A stretch of DNA of 64,000 nt from Actinobacteria bacterium IMCC26077. Its GTDB lineage: Bacteria > Actinomycetota > Actinomycetes > Nanopelagicales > Nanopelagicaceae. Shown here in pieces: positions 35,991 to 45,358 of the stretch. The stretch's first letter is position 1, and every line of letters begins with the position of its first letter. The notes beneath the pieces were generated by a model. The model made no database searches and was not told the origin of the DNA. It saw only the letters and a program-made list of their open reading frames with translations. The stretch is taken from assembly GCA_002284915.1 (NCBI GenBank), contig CP015606.1:496001-560000 (forward strand), in the 5' to 3' direction. Both the position numbers and the translations under genes were made by a program.

Positions 35991-36967
35991 GCGAAATCCG
36001 ACTCTCATCTGAGAAACGCCTTCGACTATTTACTGGCCGTGCTTTTCCTGAGTTGGCTCAAGAGGTCGGCGACGAGTTAGGAATACCACTTACTCCAACT
36101 TCTGCATACGACTTTGCTAATGGTGAGATCTTTGTTCGCTTCGAAGAGAGCGTGCGTGGCTGCGACGCCTTTGTTCTGCAGAGCCATGCGACTCCTGTCA
36201 ATAAACACATCATGGAACAGCTCATCATGGTCGATGCTCTAAAACGAGCATCAGCAAAACGGATAACAGTAATTGCACCCTTTTATGGTTATGCCCGCCA
36301 AGATAAGAAACATCGTGGTCGGGAACCAATCTCGGCACGGTTGATGGCCGATCTCTTCAAGACTGCTGGCGCAGATCGCTTGATGGTGGTCGATTTACAT
36401 ACCTCGCAAATCCAAGGATTCTTCGATGGCCCGGTAGATCATCTTTTTGCGCTCCCGTTATTAGCAAATTACGTTGGCAGTAAAGTCGATCGTTCTCGCC
36501 TAACAATAGTTTCGCCAGATTCAGGGCGGGTTCGTGTAGCTGAGCGATGGTCTGATCTTCTAGGCGGTTGTCCAATTGCTTTCATTCACAAGACTCGCGA
36601 CCCTCGAATTCCCAATGAATCGAAGACCGGACGTGTCGTGGGTGATGTCACTGGACAAACTTGCGTTGTAATCGACGACATGATTGATACTGCAGGAACT
36701 ATTACAAAAGCTGTCGATGCCCTCTTCGATGAGGGAGCGCGCGAAGTGATTGTTGCATCCACCCATGCTGTGCTCTCAGGCCCTGCGATTGATCGCCTTA
36801 AGAATTCGCGGGTTAGCGAGGTTGTTGTGACTAACACCTTGCCTATTCCAGAGGAGTCGCGCTTTGATCGATTGACAGTGCTCTCAATCGCACCACTACT
36901 AGCTCGAGCCATTCGCGAAGTCTTCGAGGATGGTTCGGTCACCAGCCTCTTTGACGGCCATTCCTAA
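35987..36967 (+). CDS. prs: ribose-phosphate pyrophosphokinase Prs
   Basis: 326 residues, starting with GTG that overlaps the glmU stop (GTGA). It makes PRPP from ribose-5-phosphate and ATP. Seen: FANGEIFVRFEESVRG, YGYARQDKKHRGREPISARL (ATP flag region), VVDLHTSQIQGFF, and the PRPP loop CVVIDDMIDTAGTITKA. The same glmU-prs-rplY-pth order is found in mycobacteria and streptomycetes. Confidence 0.96.
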   Translation: MSEIRLSSEKRLRLFTGRAFPELAQEVGDELGIPLTPTSAYDFANGEIFVRFEESVRGCDAFVLQSHATPVNKHIMEQLIMVDALKRASAKRITVIAPFYGYARQDKKHRGREPISARLMADLFKTAGADRLMVVDLHTSQIQGFFDGPVDHLFALPLLANYVGSKVDRSRLTIVSPDSGRVRVAERWSDLLGGCPIAFIHKTRDPRIPNESKTGRVVGDVTGQTCVVIDDMIDTAGTITKAVDALFDEGAREVIVASTHAVLSGPAIDRLKNSRVSEVVVTNTLPIPEESRFDRLTVLSIAPLLARAIREVFEDGSVTSLFDGHS

Positions 36968-37009
36968 CCCGTAAAAAGGGTAGATTTTCAAAAGTCACCC
37001 CATCTGGGC

Positions 37010-37015
37010 TACTCT
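37010..37015 (+). promoter_or_regulatory. putative -10 box of rplY
   Basis: TACTCT about 106 nt before the rplY ATG. A start near 37021 would leave a ~100-nt structured leader. Confidence 0.35.
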
Positions 37016-37020
37016 TCAAT

Positions 37021-37121
37021 CCTTCCGGCGAGGGGATGAAAGTCCCGTCATCGACGGCTAGCTCTAGGGCCCGCCTCGTATCTCGCTGGTAACTAACACG
37101 AGAAGATAAACGGGGGATCAG
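37021..37121 (+). ncRNA. candidate structured leader of rplY
   Basis: The 100 nt before rplY are GC-rich and able to fold. CGAGG (37029-37033) pairs with CCTCG (37074-37078), enclosing small hairpins: GGA/TCC (37034-37036 with 37043-37045, loop TGAAAG) and CGTC/GACG (37046-37049 with 37053-37056, loop ATC). The gap is much longer than others in this compact region. An L25-binding autoregulatory leader is a hypothesis; covariation has not been examined. Confidence 0.35.
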
Positions 37122-37754
37122 ATGGCCGAAATCAAGATTGCAGCGAAGGTTCGCTCGGAATTTGGAAAGGGCGCCGCTCGACGTGCACGTCGCGATGGTC
37201 TTGTTCCTGCAGTTATTTATGGACACGGTGAGAAGCCGATTCACATTGCGCTACCAGCTCGCGAGGTAGGCATCGCACTTAAGACATCAAACGTCTTGCT
37301 TGATATCGACCTCGGTTCGCAGGTTGAACTCACCCTGCCGAAGTCAGTAGTTCGCGATCCACTAAAAGGCACCCTCGAACATATCGACTTGATCCTAGTT
37401 CGCCGTGGTGAGCGCGTGGTCGTCTCCGTTCCGGTTCACACATTTGGAAAGTATGACCAAGATGGAATTTTGGAACACGTCCATAACGCCATCGAGGTAG
37501 AGGTCGAAGCGACTTCGATTCCCTCGCATCTTGAACTTGATATGGAAGGTCTGGTCGCCGGCGATTCACTCTATGCGTCAAATGTGAAGTTGCCAGAGGG
37601 CGTAGCTCTTATCAGCGATCCAAAGATGATCGTCGTACACCTCAGCGTCCGCGCAGCTGCTGAAGAGGTAGTTGCCGCTCCCGCAGCTGAAGGCGCTGCA
37701 GCAGCTCCAGCTGCTTCAGGTGATGCTGCTGGCGATGCTGCTGCAAAGAGCTAA
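37122..37754 (+). CDS. rplY: 50S ribosomal protein L25 (Ctc form)
   Basis: 210 residues, the long CTC-type L25. The N-terminal 5S rRNA-binding domain (1-~95, RSEFGKGAARRARRDGLVPAVIYGHGEKP) is followed by the TL5 C-terminal beta domain (~96-180) and an Ala-rich tail of ~30 residues. It binds loop E of 5S rRNA; Ctc forms are often stress-induced. A purine stretch CGGGGGA is ~6 nt before the ATG. The gene follows a folded 100-nt leader. Confidence 0.95.
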   Translation: MAEIKIAAKVRSEFGKGAARRARRDGLVPAVIYGHGEKPIHIALPAREVGIALKTSNVLLDIDLGSQVELTLPKSVVRDPLKGTLEHIDLILVRRGERVVVSVPVHTFGKYDQDGILEHVHNAIEVEVEATSIPSHLELDMEGLVAGDSLYASNVKLPEGVALISDPKMIVVHLSVRAAAEEVVAAPAAEGAAAAPAASGDAAGDAAAKS

Positions 37755-37770
37755 TTAAGCGAAATCTTCT

Positions 37771-38364
37771 ATGACCAGCCATTCATCGAATGCTTGGCTG
37801 GTCGTTGGTCTTGGCAATCCCGGTGAAAAGTACGCCAGCACTCGCCATAACATCGGATTTCTGGTCGCAGAAGAGTTGGCGATACGTCTCGGTGGAAAAT
37901 TTGCATCCAATAAGTACCGCGCATTAGTCCTTGAGACTCGACTTGGCGTAGGAAGTGATTCGCCAAAGATTGTAATTATCAAACCGCAAACTTATATGAA
38001 TGATTCTGGAGATGCGGTTGCACCTTTAGCAAAGTATTTCAATTGTGCTCCGGAACGAATCATCGCGATTCATGATGAGTTGGATATTCCCTTTGATACC
38101 TTGCGAGTGAAAATTGGCGGTGGCGATAATGGCCACAATGGACTTAAGTCACTAACGCACTCTCTTGGCACTCCGGAGTATTTTCGTGTTCGAGTCGGAA
38201 TCGGGCGACCCGCCACGCCACAAGATACCGCTGATTATGTCCTCGACAGGTTCGCAAAAAGTGAGAAATTAGCGCTCAATGACTTGATCATGCGCAGCTG
38301 TGATGCCATCGAATCACTTATCGTCAAAGGTCTTGAAGTCACCCAACAGAACTTCAATCAGTAA
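37771..38364 (+). CDS. pth: peptidyl-tRNA hydrolase Pth
   Basis: 197 residues. Catalytic His in YASTRHNIGFLV, Asn in PQTYMNDSG, catalytic Asp in IAIHDELDIPFDTLRVKIGGGDNGHNGLKSL. It frees tRNA from stalled peptidyl-tRNA. It lies 16 nt after rplY and is likely cotranscribed. It converges on ppc with 2 nt between stops. Confidence 0.96.
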   Translation: MTSHSSNAWLVVGLGNPGEKYASTRHNIGFLVAEELAIRLGGKFASNKYRALVLETRLGVGSDSPKIVIIKPQTYMNDSGDAVAPLAKYFNCAPERIIAIHDELDIPFDTLRVKIGGGDNGHNGLKSLTHSLGTPEYFRVRVGIGRPATPQDTADYVLDRFAKSEKLALNDLIMRSCDAIESLIVKGLEVTQQNFNQ

Positions 38365-38366
38365 GG

Positions 38367-41063
38367 TCAACCTGTATTTCGCAAGCCAGCTGCAATGCCG
38401 TTGATCGTGAGCAAGAGCGCACGTTTGAGCACATCATCTGTTGATTGATCTTTCGATACATTTCGCACCTTTTGCAAGAGTGAGACTTGGAGGAGTTGCA
38501 TCGGACGGAGATAAACATCCCGGATTGCCAGAGTTTGAGCGAGGATAGGTTGATCTCCAAGTAGCGCATTTTTCTGTGTGAGCAAGAGAATTTCTTCGAC
38601 GGTCAATTGGTATTCGCGCTTTATTTCTTCAAAGAAATGGCGTAGCTCAGGATCCACTAAGGAGCTCACATAATGCTCCGCTGTATGTAGATCTGTTTTG
38701 GCGAGGGTCATCTCGACATTACTGATGAAGGTTTTGAAGAAATGCCACTCTTCGAACATCTGATTGAGAATCTTCGAATTACCTGCTTCACGAGCAGCCT
38801 TCAGTCCGCTACCAACGCCAAACCAACCTGGCACAATCTGGCGCGACTGGGTCCAACCGAATACCCATGGAATCGCGCGTAGGCCAGAGAGGCCCGCATC
38901 TGAATCTGGACGGCGCGAGGGGCGTGAACCGAGATAAAGATTACCCAGCTGCTCAACGGGGGTCGATTGATAGAAATACTTAGGTAAGTCAGGATGATCG
39001 ACGAGATTGCGATAACTGGCCATTGCTGCGCTGCTTACTGCATCCATACATGAATCCCACGCGGCTAGGTCACGTGTGCTTTGCCGTGGCGCCCTGTTCA
39101 GCACTGTCGCCTCAAGTGCTGCAGCCAGAATCAACTCGACGTTCTCGCGAGCTAGTGACGGCAGCGAGTACTTGTCTGAAATGACCTCACCTTGTTCAGT
39201 CATTTTTATCTCGCCAGCGAGCGAGCCCCAAGGTAGCGCCAGGATTGCATCGTATGTTGGCCCGCCGCCGCGCCCTACTGAACCGCCACGGCCGTGGAAT
39301 ATTCGTAGATGAATCTGCTCTTTGCTCGTTAGATCGCGAAGTTTTCGCTGAGCTCGGTGAATCTCCCACTGGCTAGTAGTGATGCCAGCATCTTTGTTCG
39401 AATCTGAGTAGCCGAGCATGACCTCTTGAAGTTCTCCACGCAATTCGATTATTTCCCGATAGTCAGAGATAGCGAGAAGTTGTCCAAGGATCTCATCGGC
39501 AGATTGCAACTCTGCAACAGTTTCTAAGAGCGGTACAAAACCAATGAGCGCTTTACCTTGAGCGAGATCCACTAGGCCAGCTTTGACGGCGAGCACAACT
39601 GCAGCAAGCAAGTCGCTCGCAGATTTTGTCATCGACACTATGTAGCTTTCAATAGCCTCATCACCGAATTTCTCGATGATTTCTCCAATAGTTGTGAAGG
39701 CGTCGTAACTCTGTTTTCCTCGACTATCTAGCTCCTCCCTATTGATAGAGCGGCCATTACGGAGTTCTGGGATTAACAATTCCAATCGCGACTGATTATC
39801 AAGTTCGAGATAGTTACTGACGCCGTGCGCTAGAAAATATTGGTTGAGAACATGATGATGTTGATTGGAATGCTCACGGACATCAAGAGTGGCATGTGTC
39901 AATCCAAAGGCTGATGCAGTCCTGATGAGTTGCTCAAGTTCACCGGATGCGATGAGCTCACCCTTATGGGCCAACAAGGAATCGCGCATGAGGTTCAAGT
40001 CGTCTAATAACTCTTGGGTATTTGCATAATCTCGACCAGGCTCATGCGGCGCCCGATTAGCGTGGCGACGTTGAGTAAGTACAAGCTTGTGGCGGATTGC
40101 TGTCGCCTTTAATCGATAGGGCTCTTCGATATTCAGCCGTTTAAAACGGTCTTCAAATTCGGGGATATTTTGCAGATCGGTCTGAATAGAGCGGAGGAGT
40201 TCGCTGCTTGCACCAGCAAGTCGTGCTGAGACCGACAGTGATTGGCGTAGCGCATCAAGTTTTTCGAGCAAGACGCGAACAGCATGGCCTACCTGCAAAG
40301 TAATCGTCTCGGATGTGATTTTCGGAGTGACGTTTGGGTTTCCATCACGATCGCCGCCAATCCAACTTCCAAACGAGAGTGGGCGGGCAAGCGGATCTAG
40401 GTCGATTCCGTACTTTGAAAGTTCAAAGGCAAAATCATCTAAGACTTGCGGAACGGTGTAGCGGTGCAAATCATCTAGGTAATAGAGCGCATTTGTAGCT
40501 TCATCAAGCGGCTCAGGTTGTTCTAGACGCAATTCATCGGTTTGCCATAGAAGTTCGATTGCTTCGGCTAGTTTCTTCTCACGTTCGCGAACGTTTGCTT
40601 CGTCTAGTAGTTGCGCAACTGTTCCAAGCTTGCTGAGAACCGATCGACGAGCCGCCTCCGTTGGATGAGCAGTGAATACCGGCCTCACTGAGAGTGTTGC
40701 TACTGCTCGTGCGAGTTCATCTTGACTGATCTTTGCTTCAGCAATCTTTTGAAAAGTTTGCTGAAGCCACGATTGACCATTGACGCGACCCTCAGAGAGA
40801 GTCCGAGCGCGGTGCACTTGTTCAGCGATGTTTGCCAGATGAAAGTAAGTACTAAAGGCGCGCACCAACTTGATGCTCTCATTGACATCGACCTTCTCAA
40901 GAATATTTGCGCCAAGGGGGGAGTCTTCGCGCACTGCTAGTCGAACCGATTCCACAAGGTCGAGAAGAGCCTGACCCTCTTGGCGCACCAGAGTTTCACC
41001 AAGGAGCTCTCCGAGGCGACGGACGTCGGCTCGAAGGTTCGCAGCAGGATTTTGCATGGTCAT
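38367..41063 (-). CDS. ppc: phosphoenolpyruvate carboxylase
   Basis: 898 residues, full length. Catalytic markers: FTAHPTEAARRSVL, LGYSDSNKDAGITTS, FHGRGGSVGRGGGPT and the C-terminal end GIAAGLRNTG. It carboxylates PEP to oxaloacetate, refilling the TCA cycle with the citrate synthase in this window. The ATG at 41063 (an ATG two codons on is alternative) has TACTCT 8 nt upstream, so the mRNA may be leaderless. Its position between pth and mfd is not part of the mycobacterial order and may be an insertion in this lineage. Confidence 0.97.
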   Translation of the reverse strand: MTMQNPAANLRADVRRLGELLGETLVRQEGQALLDLVESVRLAVREDSPLGANILEKVDVNESIKLVRAFSTYFHLANIAEQVHRARTLSEGRVNGQSWLQQTFQKIAEAKISQDELARAVATLSVRPVFTAHPTEAARRSVLSKLGTVAQLLDEANVREREKKLAEAIELLWQTDELRLEQPEPLDEATNALYYLDDLHRYTVPQVLDDFAFELSKYGIDLDPLARPLSFGSWIGGDRDGNPNVTPKITSETITLQVGHAVRVLLEKLDALRQSLSVSARLAGASSELLRSIQTDLQNIPEFEDRFKRLNIEEPYRLKATAIRHKLVLTQRRHANRAPHEPGRDYANTQELLDDLNLMRDSLLAHKGELIASGELEQLIRTASAFGLTHATLDVREHSNQHHHVLNQYFLAHGVSNYLELDNQSRLELLIPELRNGRSINREELDSRGKQSYDAFTTIGEIIEKFGDEAIESYIVSMTKSASDLLAAVVLAVKAGLVDLAQGKALIGFVPLLETVAELQSADEILGQLLAISDYREIIELRGELQEVMLGYSDSNKDAGITTSQWEIHRAQRKLRDLTSKEQIHLRIFHGRGGSVGRGGGPTYDAILALPWGSLAGEIKMTEQGEVISDKYSLPSLARENVELILAAALEATVLNRAPRQSTRDLAAWDSCMDAVSSAAMASYRNLVDHPDLPKYFYQSTPVEQLGNLYLGSRPSRRPDSDAGLSGLRAIPWVFGWTQSRQIVPGWFGVGSGLKAAREAGNSKILNQMFEEWHFFKTFISNVEMTLAKTDLHTAEHYVSSLVDPELRHFFEEIKREYQLTVEEILLLTQKNALLGDQPILAQTLAIRDVYLRPMQLLQVSLLQKVRNVSKDQSTDDVLKRALLLTINGIAAGLRNTG

Positions 41064-41071
41064 ATCTTGGC

Positions 41072-41077
41072 AGAGTA
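41072..41077 (-). promoter_or_regulatory. -10 box of ppc (leaderless)
   Basis: TACTCT on the minus strand, 8 nt before the ppc ATG at 41063. Confidence 0.5.
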
Positions 41078-41110
41078 AGGAAGGTAGGATTGCCGCGAGC
41101 GTCAGGAAGT

Positions 41111-41144
41111 AGCCCCCCGTGCTTACGGAAAATGGGGCTCTTTT
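41111..41144 (+). terminator. intrinsic-terminator-like hairpin in the mfd leader
   Basis: AGCCCC (41111-41116) pairs with GGGGCT (41134-41139), and inside it CCGT (41117-41120) pairs with ACGG (41125-41128) around a GCTT loop; AAAAT is bulged on the 3' side. CTTTTG follows. It lies 28 nt before the mfd ATG, after a possible TAGGAT -10 (41085-41090), so it would act as an attenuator rather than a gene-end terminator. Confidence 0.5.
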
Positions 41145-41171
41145 GCCATTTCAAGAGAGCGAGGTGTGGCA

Positions 41172-44100
41172 ATGAGTGGTCCTTTGATGGGGGCGATAGC
41201 GCAGCTCGACTTTAGCCGCTGCCATCGCGCTTTTGATTCCGGCGAAACCATCATCGCGCCACTGCCCTCAGCGGCGGTGCTGATTGCATCGTACGTTCAT
41301 GGACTTTCACAAAGTGAGCAACGCCTACCACTGGTCATCCTTACAGCAAATAATGGTGAGGATCTATACGAAGAACTTACTTCGCTCCTACCTGATACCA
41401 AGGTTAATCATTTTCCAAGTTGGGAAACGTTGCCACACGAACGCTTAAGCCCGCAGAGCGATACCGTTGCCAGACGCTTTGCCACGTTACAGTCAATTCG
41501 AAAAGGGCATAGCGATGTAGTGGTTGTGCCAGCAAGATCCTTTATCCAACCATTCATTAGAGGTTTTGGATCCGCAGAGATTCCGATTTTTCATTCTGGT
41601 CAAAGTATGGATATGGCATCAGCTATTCGCGGATTGTTAAAACTTGGATACACCAGGACTGATTTGGTCGAGAAGCGAGGAGAGTTTGCGCAACGCGGTG
41701 GAATCATCGACTTATTTCCTCCTCAGGCGCAGCATCCGGTACGAGTCGAGTTCTTCGATGATGTCATTGATGAAGTTCGATTTTTCTCAGTTGCAGATCA
41801 ACGGTCACTTCACATATGCAGTGATCCGATTTCAGCGCTACCAGCCCGCGAAATTTTGATTACCGAAGAGGTGCGGGCACGGGCTGCAGATCTAGCCGCG
41901 ACTGCATCACCACTTGCAGATGCTTTTCAGCGCATCAGCGAAGGAATTCCAGTCGAAGGAATGGAATCCCTTATGCCCGCTTTAGTTAATGACATGGAAA
42001 GTTTTGTCGAATTGCTGCCGCAGAACTCTCGCATAATCTCGGTTGGTCCAGAATTGATACGAAACCGTTCAAGCGAGCTCATTAGGACAGGAGCGGAATT
42101 TCTCGAGGCTTCTTGGTTGAATGCTGCCGCTGGTAATCAAATCCCTATTGATTTGCGGGAGCTAGAACGGTATTCATTTCGTGAACTTGAAGGAGAGCTC
42201 AAACGAGCACGCAGCCAAGCTTTGATTCTCTCTGAAATTGCTCCATTTGGTGGTGGAGAGAGCGCCGTTGATTCAACGCTCAAAGCAGTGGAACCATTCC
42301 GCGCTAACTCTGATCGACTCATCGAATTTGTGCGGGAAAAAATTGGGGAAAATTGGTCGATATTGATGACAGCCATTGGCCACGGAACTGCCACCCGTTA
42401 TGAGGAGTTGCTTCGAGCCGAAGGAATCCCAACTGCAAACGATTTAGTGGCGGGAGCGGTGTTGATTGCAAACTCACCGCTTCGACATGGCTTTACCGCC
42501 GAAAAAGCGAAATTCTCTCTCATAACCGAGCGAGATTTTGCAGGCAGTAAGGCACAAGATGGTGAGAAGTCCTCGTTAGCTGCTCGTAGAAAGAATCGGA
42601 TTGATCCACTCTCACTGAAAGAGGGAGACTTCGTCGTTCACCAAATTCATGGCATCGGTAAATTCATCGAAATGGTCGAGCGCGTTGTTAACGGCACAAA
42701 ACGTGAGTATCTCGTTATTGAGTATGCATCAAGCAAACGAGGTCAAGCCGGAGATCGCCTATATCTGCCAACGGATTCTCTAGATCAAGTGAGTAAGTAT
42801 GTGGGCGGAGAGAGTCCCACGGTCCATCACATGGGTGGCGCAGATTGGCAGAAAGCAAAAGGCAAGGCGAGAAAGGCAGTAAAGCAAATTGCTGCAGAGT
42901 TGATTCAACTATACGCAGCGCGGACAAGTTCTCCTGGCTTTGCCTTCTCTCCGGATACTCCATGGCAGCGAGAATTAGAAGATGCATTCGCATATGTTGA
43001 AACTGCCGACCAGTTATCGACGATTAGCGAGGTAAAAAAGGATATGGAAGCTCCATCTCCCATGGATCGCATCGTTTGCGGGGATGTTGGTTTCGGGAAG
43101 ACCGAGATTGCAATCAGGGCGGCGTTTAAGGCAGTTCAGGACGGTAAGCAAGTTGCAATCTTGGTGCCCACAACCCTTCTAGTCCAGCAACACCTGAACA
43201 CCTTCTCTGAGAGGTTTGCTGGATTTCCGGTAAAGGTTGCAGGTCTCTCACGTTTTGCTACAGCGGCGGAAATCAAATTAACTCTCGCCGAGCTCGAAGC
43301 AGGAAAAGTCGATGTTGTCATTGGCACGCATCGATTGTTATCTGGCGATGTTTCGTTCAAAGATTTAGGGCTTGTTATCATCGATGAAGAGCAACGTTTT
43401 GGGGTCGAGCATAAAGAGAAATTAAAGCGATTTCGCGCCTATGTCGATGTGCTTTCGATGTCGGCAACTCCGATTCCTCGTACTTTAGAGATGTCCATTA
43501 CTGGCATTCGCGAAATGTCTATCATGGCTACGCCACCCGAAGAGCGACATCCGGTTCTCACATACGTCGGTGGATATGAAGAGAAACAAATCACTGCCGC
43601 GATACGGCGAGAACTGTTACGCGATGGGCAAATCTTTTATATCCATAATCGAGTCAACACTATCGATCGCTGCGCTGCACGCCTCGCCGAATTAGTGCCA
43701 GAGGCGCGCATAAGGATTGCTCATGGCCAAATGAGCGAGAGCGCTTTGGAAGAAGTGATTCTTGCATTCTGGGAGAAAGAGTTTGACCTATTGATCTGCA
43801 CCACAATTATCGAAAGTGGTATCGATATCCCGAATTCGAACACCCTGATTGTTGAGCAGGCGGACAAGATGGGGCTTTCACAGTTACATCAACTCAGGGG
43901 AAGGGTTGGGCGTGGACGTGAGCGTGGTTATGCATATTTTCTCTACGACACAGAGAAGCCACTCACCGAGACTGCCCATGACCGTCTCGAGACAATAGCG
44001 GCAAATACGGAATTGGGGTCGGGGATGCAAGTGGCACTCAAAGACCTAGAGATTCGCGGCGCCGGAAATTTGCTTGGTGGAGAACAGTCGGGCCATATAG

Positions 44101-44636
44101 CTGATGTGGGCTTCGATCTTTACATGCGAATGATTGGCGAGGCCGTCGCAGACTTTAAAGGCGAAAAGCATCAAGAAATCGAATGCAAGCTGGAACTTCC
44201 AATCGATGCTTTCTTACCTCATGATTACGTGGAAAGCGAACGAGTGCGTCTTGATATCTATCGACGCCTAGCTAGCGCGACCAACCCTGATCAAGTTGAT
44301 GAAGTGGAACAAGAGCTCAACGACCGATTTGGTGGCGCTCCCGAGGCGGTTGTCAGTTTGTTGAAGATTGCAAAATTGCGGGTTTGGGCTAAGGAGCTCA
44401 ACCTCGCAGAGGTGGTGGTTCACGGCAAACACCTCCGGTTGGCGCCAGTGACCCTTGGCGATTCCCTGTCGGTGCGGATGGCGCGCCTCTACCCTGGACA
44501 TATATATAAGACGAGCTTGGCGACGCTGTTGCTGCCACTGCCTGAGCAGACTGGGGTGGCTTTCGAGCGGGCAAAGTTAGGCGATAATTCTCTCTTGGAG
44601 TGGGTGGCGCAGGCTCTCGAGTCGACCATTCGCTGA
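41172..44636 (+). CDS. mfd: transcription-repair coupling factor Mfd
   Basis: 1154 residues from the ATG at 41172, with GAGG 7 nt upstream (an in-frame GTG lies at 41166). Domains in order: UvrB-like N-terminus (1-~360), RNA polymerase interaction domain (~450-530, GDFVVHQIHGIGKF), superfamily 2 helicase (Walker A DVGFGKTEIAI, DEEQ box IIDEEQRFGVEHKE, SATPIPRTLEMS, QLRGRVGRGRERGYAY) and C-terminal TRCF domain. It removes RNA polymerase stalled at lesions and recruits UvrA. The photolyase in the window is the other repair gene suited to UV exposure. Confidence 0.96.
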   Translation: MSGPLMGAIAQLDFSRCHRAFDSGETIIAPLPSAAVLIASYVHGLSQSEQRLPLVILTANNGEDLYEELTSLLPDTKVNHFPSWETLPHERLSPQSDTVARRFATLQSIRKGHSDVVVVPARSFIQPFIRGFGSAEIPIFHSGQSMDMASAIRGLLKLGYTRTDLVEKRGEFAQRGGIIDLFPPQAQHPVRVEFFDDVIDEVRFFSVADQRSLHICSDPISALPAREILITEEVRARAADLAATASPLADAFQRISEGIPVEGMESLMPALVNDMESFVELLPQNSRIISVGPELIRNRSSELIRTGAEFLEASWLNAAAGNQIPIDLRELERYSFRELEGELKRARSQALILSEIAPFGGGESAVDSTLKAVEPFRANSDRLIEFVREKIGENWSILMTAIGHGTATRYEELLRAEGIPTANDLVAGAVLIANSPLRHGFTAEKAKFSLITERDFAGSKAQDGEKSSLAARRKNRIDPLSLKEGDFVVHQIHGIGKFIEMVERVVNGTKREYLVIEYASSKRGQAGDRLYLPTDSLDQVSKYVGGESPTVHHMGGADWQKAKGKARKAVKQIAAELIQLYAARTSSPGFAFSPDTPWQRELEDAFAYVETADQLSTISEVKKDMEAPSPMDRIVCGDVGFGKTEIAIRAAFKAVQDGKQVAILVPTTLLVQQHLNTFSERFAGFPVKVAGLSRFATAAEIKLTLAELEAGKVDVVIGTHRLLSGDVSFKDLGLVIIDEEQRFGVEHKEKLKRFRAYVDVLSMSATPIPRTLEMSITGIREMSIMATPPEERHPVLTYVGGYEEKQITAAIRRELLRDGQIFYIHNRVNTIDRCAARLAELVPEARIRIAHGQMSESALEEVILAFWEKEFDLLICTTIIESGIDIPNSNTLIVEQADKMGLSQLHQLRGRVGRGRERGYAYFLYDTEKPLTETAHDRLETIAANTELGSGMQVALKDLEIRGAGNLLGGEQSGHIADVGFDLYMRMIGEAVADFKGEKHQEIECKLELPIDAFLPHDYVESERVRLDIYRRLASATNPDQVDEVEQELNDRFGGAPEAVVSLLKIAKLRVWAKELNLAEVVVHGKHLRLAPVTLGDSLSVRMARLYPGHIYKTSLATLLLPLPEQTGVAFERAKLGDNSLLEWVAQALESTIR

Positions 44637-44709
44637 AGAATTGTTGTTAGCCAAAGAACTGAAGAAGCACAGAAGAGTATCGAGCCTTAATTGAAAGCGG
44701 GTTAACCAG

Positions 44710-45342
44710 ATGAGCAGCGTAAGACGCAGATTAGGTAATCGAGCAATTGGATCTATGTTAATTGCAGGTATCGCGTTGATGCTCTCCGGGTGCAGCAACC
44801 CTTCTGATGCAGCTTCTCTCAAGAGCGGAAATATCTCGATCGAGAAATTACAGGCAAGCGTTTCGAAGATCCTTGAAGAGCGGATCACATTCAATACCAC
44901 TCCTGAGGATGGATTATCGGGTGAAGAGCTAACTCGGAACACTCTTGGATTTCACATTTTCAGTGCGTTGCTCAAGCAAGCGGCAAAAGAGCGAAATGTG
45001 GTTGCGCTCCCGGGCGATATCTCCGCTCGACGCGCTGAGGTACTTCAAAATGTTGGGGGCGAACAGGAGCTCTCCGTAGCTTTGGTCAAAGCTGGTATTG
45101 CATCAACTGATTTTGAAGAGTACCTCGCTCTGATTGTGCTGCAAGATAAAATCCGTCAAGTTATTGCACCTACTGCGACGGAAGACGCCCAAGTGGTCGA
45201 GGCGCTGCAAAAGATGCTCTCCGATACCGCGGCAAGCGAGAACCTAGACGTCAATCCTCGCTACGGAGTATGGAATACCGCTAACAACAGAGTAGAGCCG
45301 GCAGATCCCACTGGCGGAGCGTTGCCGTCAGGCAAGCAATAA
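44710..45342 (+). CDS. lipoprotein with SurA-N-like domain
   Basis: 210 residues. Signal peptide with lipobox LSGC, lipidated Cys28. The remainder is mostly helical and resembles SurA/PrsA N-terminal chaperone domains (NTLGFHIFSALLKQAAKERNV...), without a rotamase domain. It may act as a surface chaperone. Between mfd and mazG it takes a place where other actinobacteria have similar lipoproteins (mycobacterial lpqU lies near but is unrelated as far as I can tell). Confidence 0.8.
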   Translation: MSSVRRRLGNRAIGSMLIAGIALMLSGCSNPSDAASLKSGNISIEKLQASVSKILEERITFNTTPEDGLSGEELTRNTLGFHIFSALLKQAAKERNVVALPGDISARRAEVLQNVGGEQELSVALVKAGIASTDFEEYLALIVLQDKIRQVIAPTATEDAQVVEALQKMLSDTAASENLDVNPRYGVWNTANNRVEPADPTGGALPSGKQ

Positions 45343-45358
45343 ACAGAGTCGTAACTCT

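Noticed and set aside
36967-36981. ACCC-GTAAAAA-GGGT after prs as a terminator
   Set aside because: Four base pairs with a 7-base loop and no clear T run; too weak.
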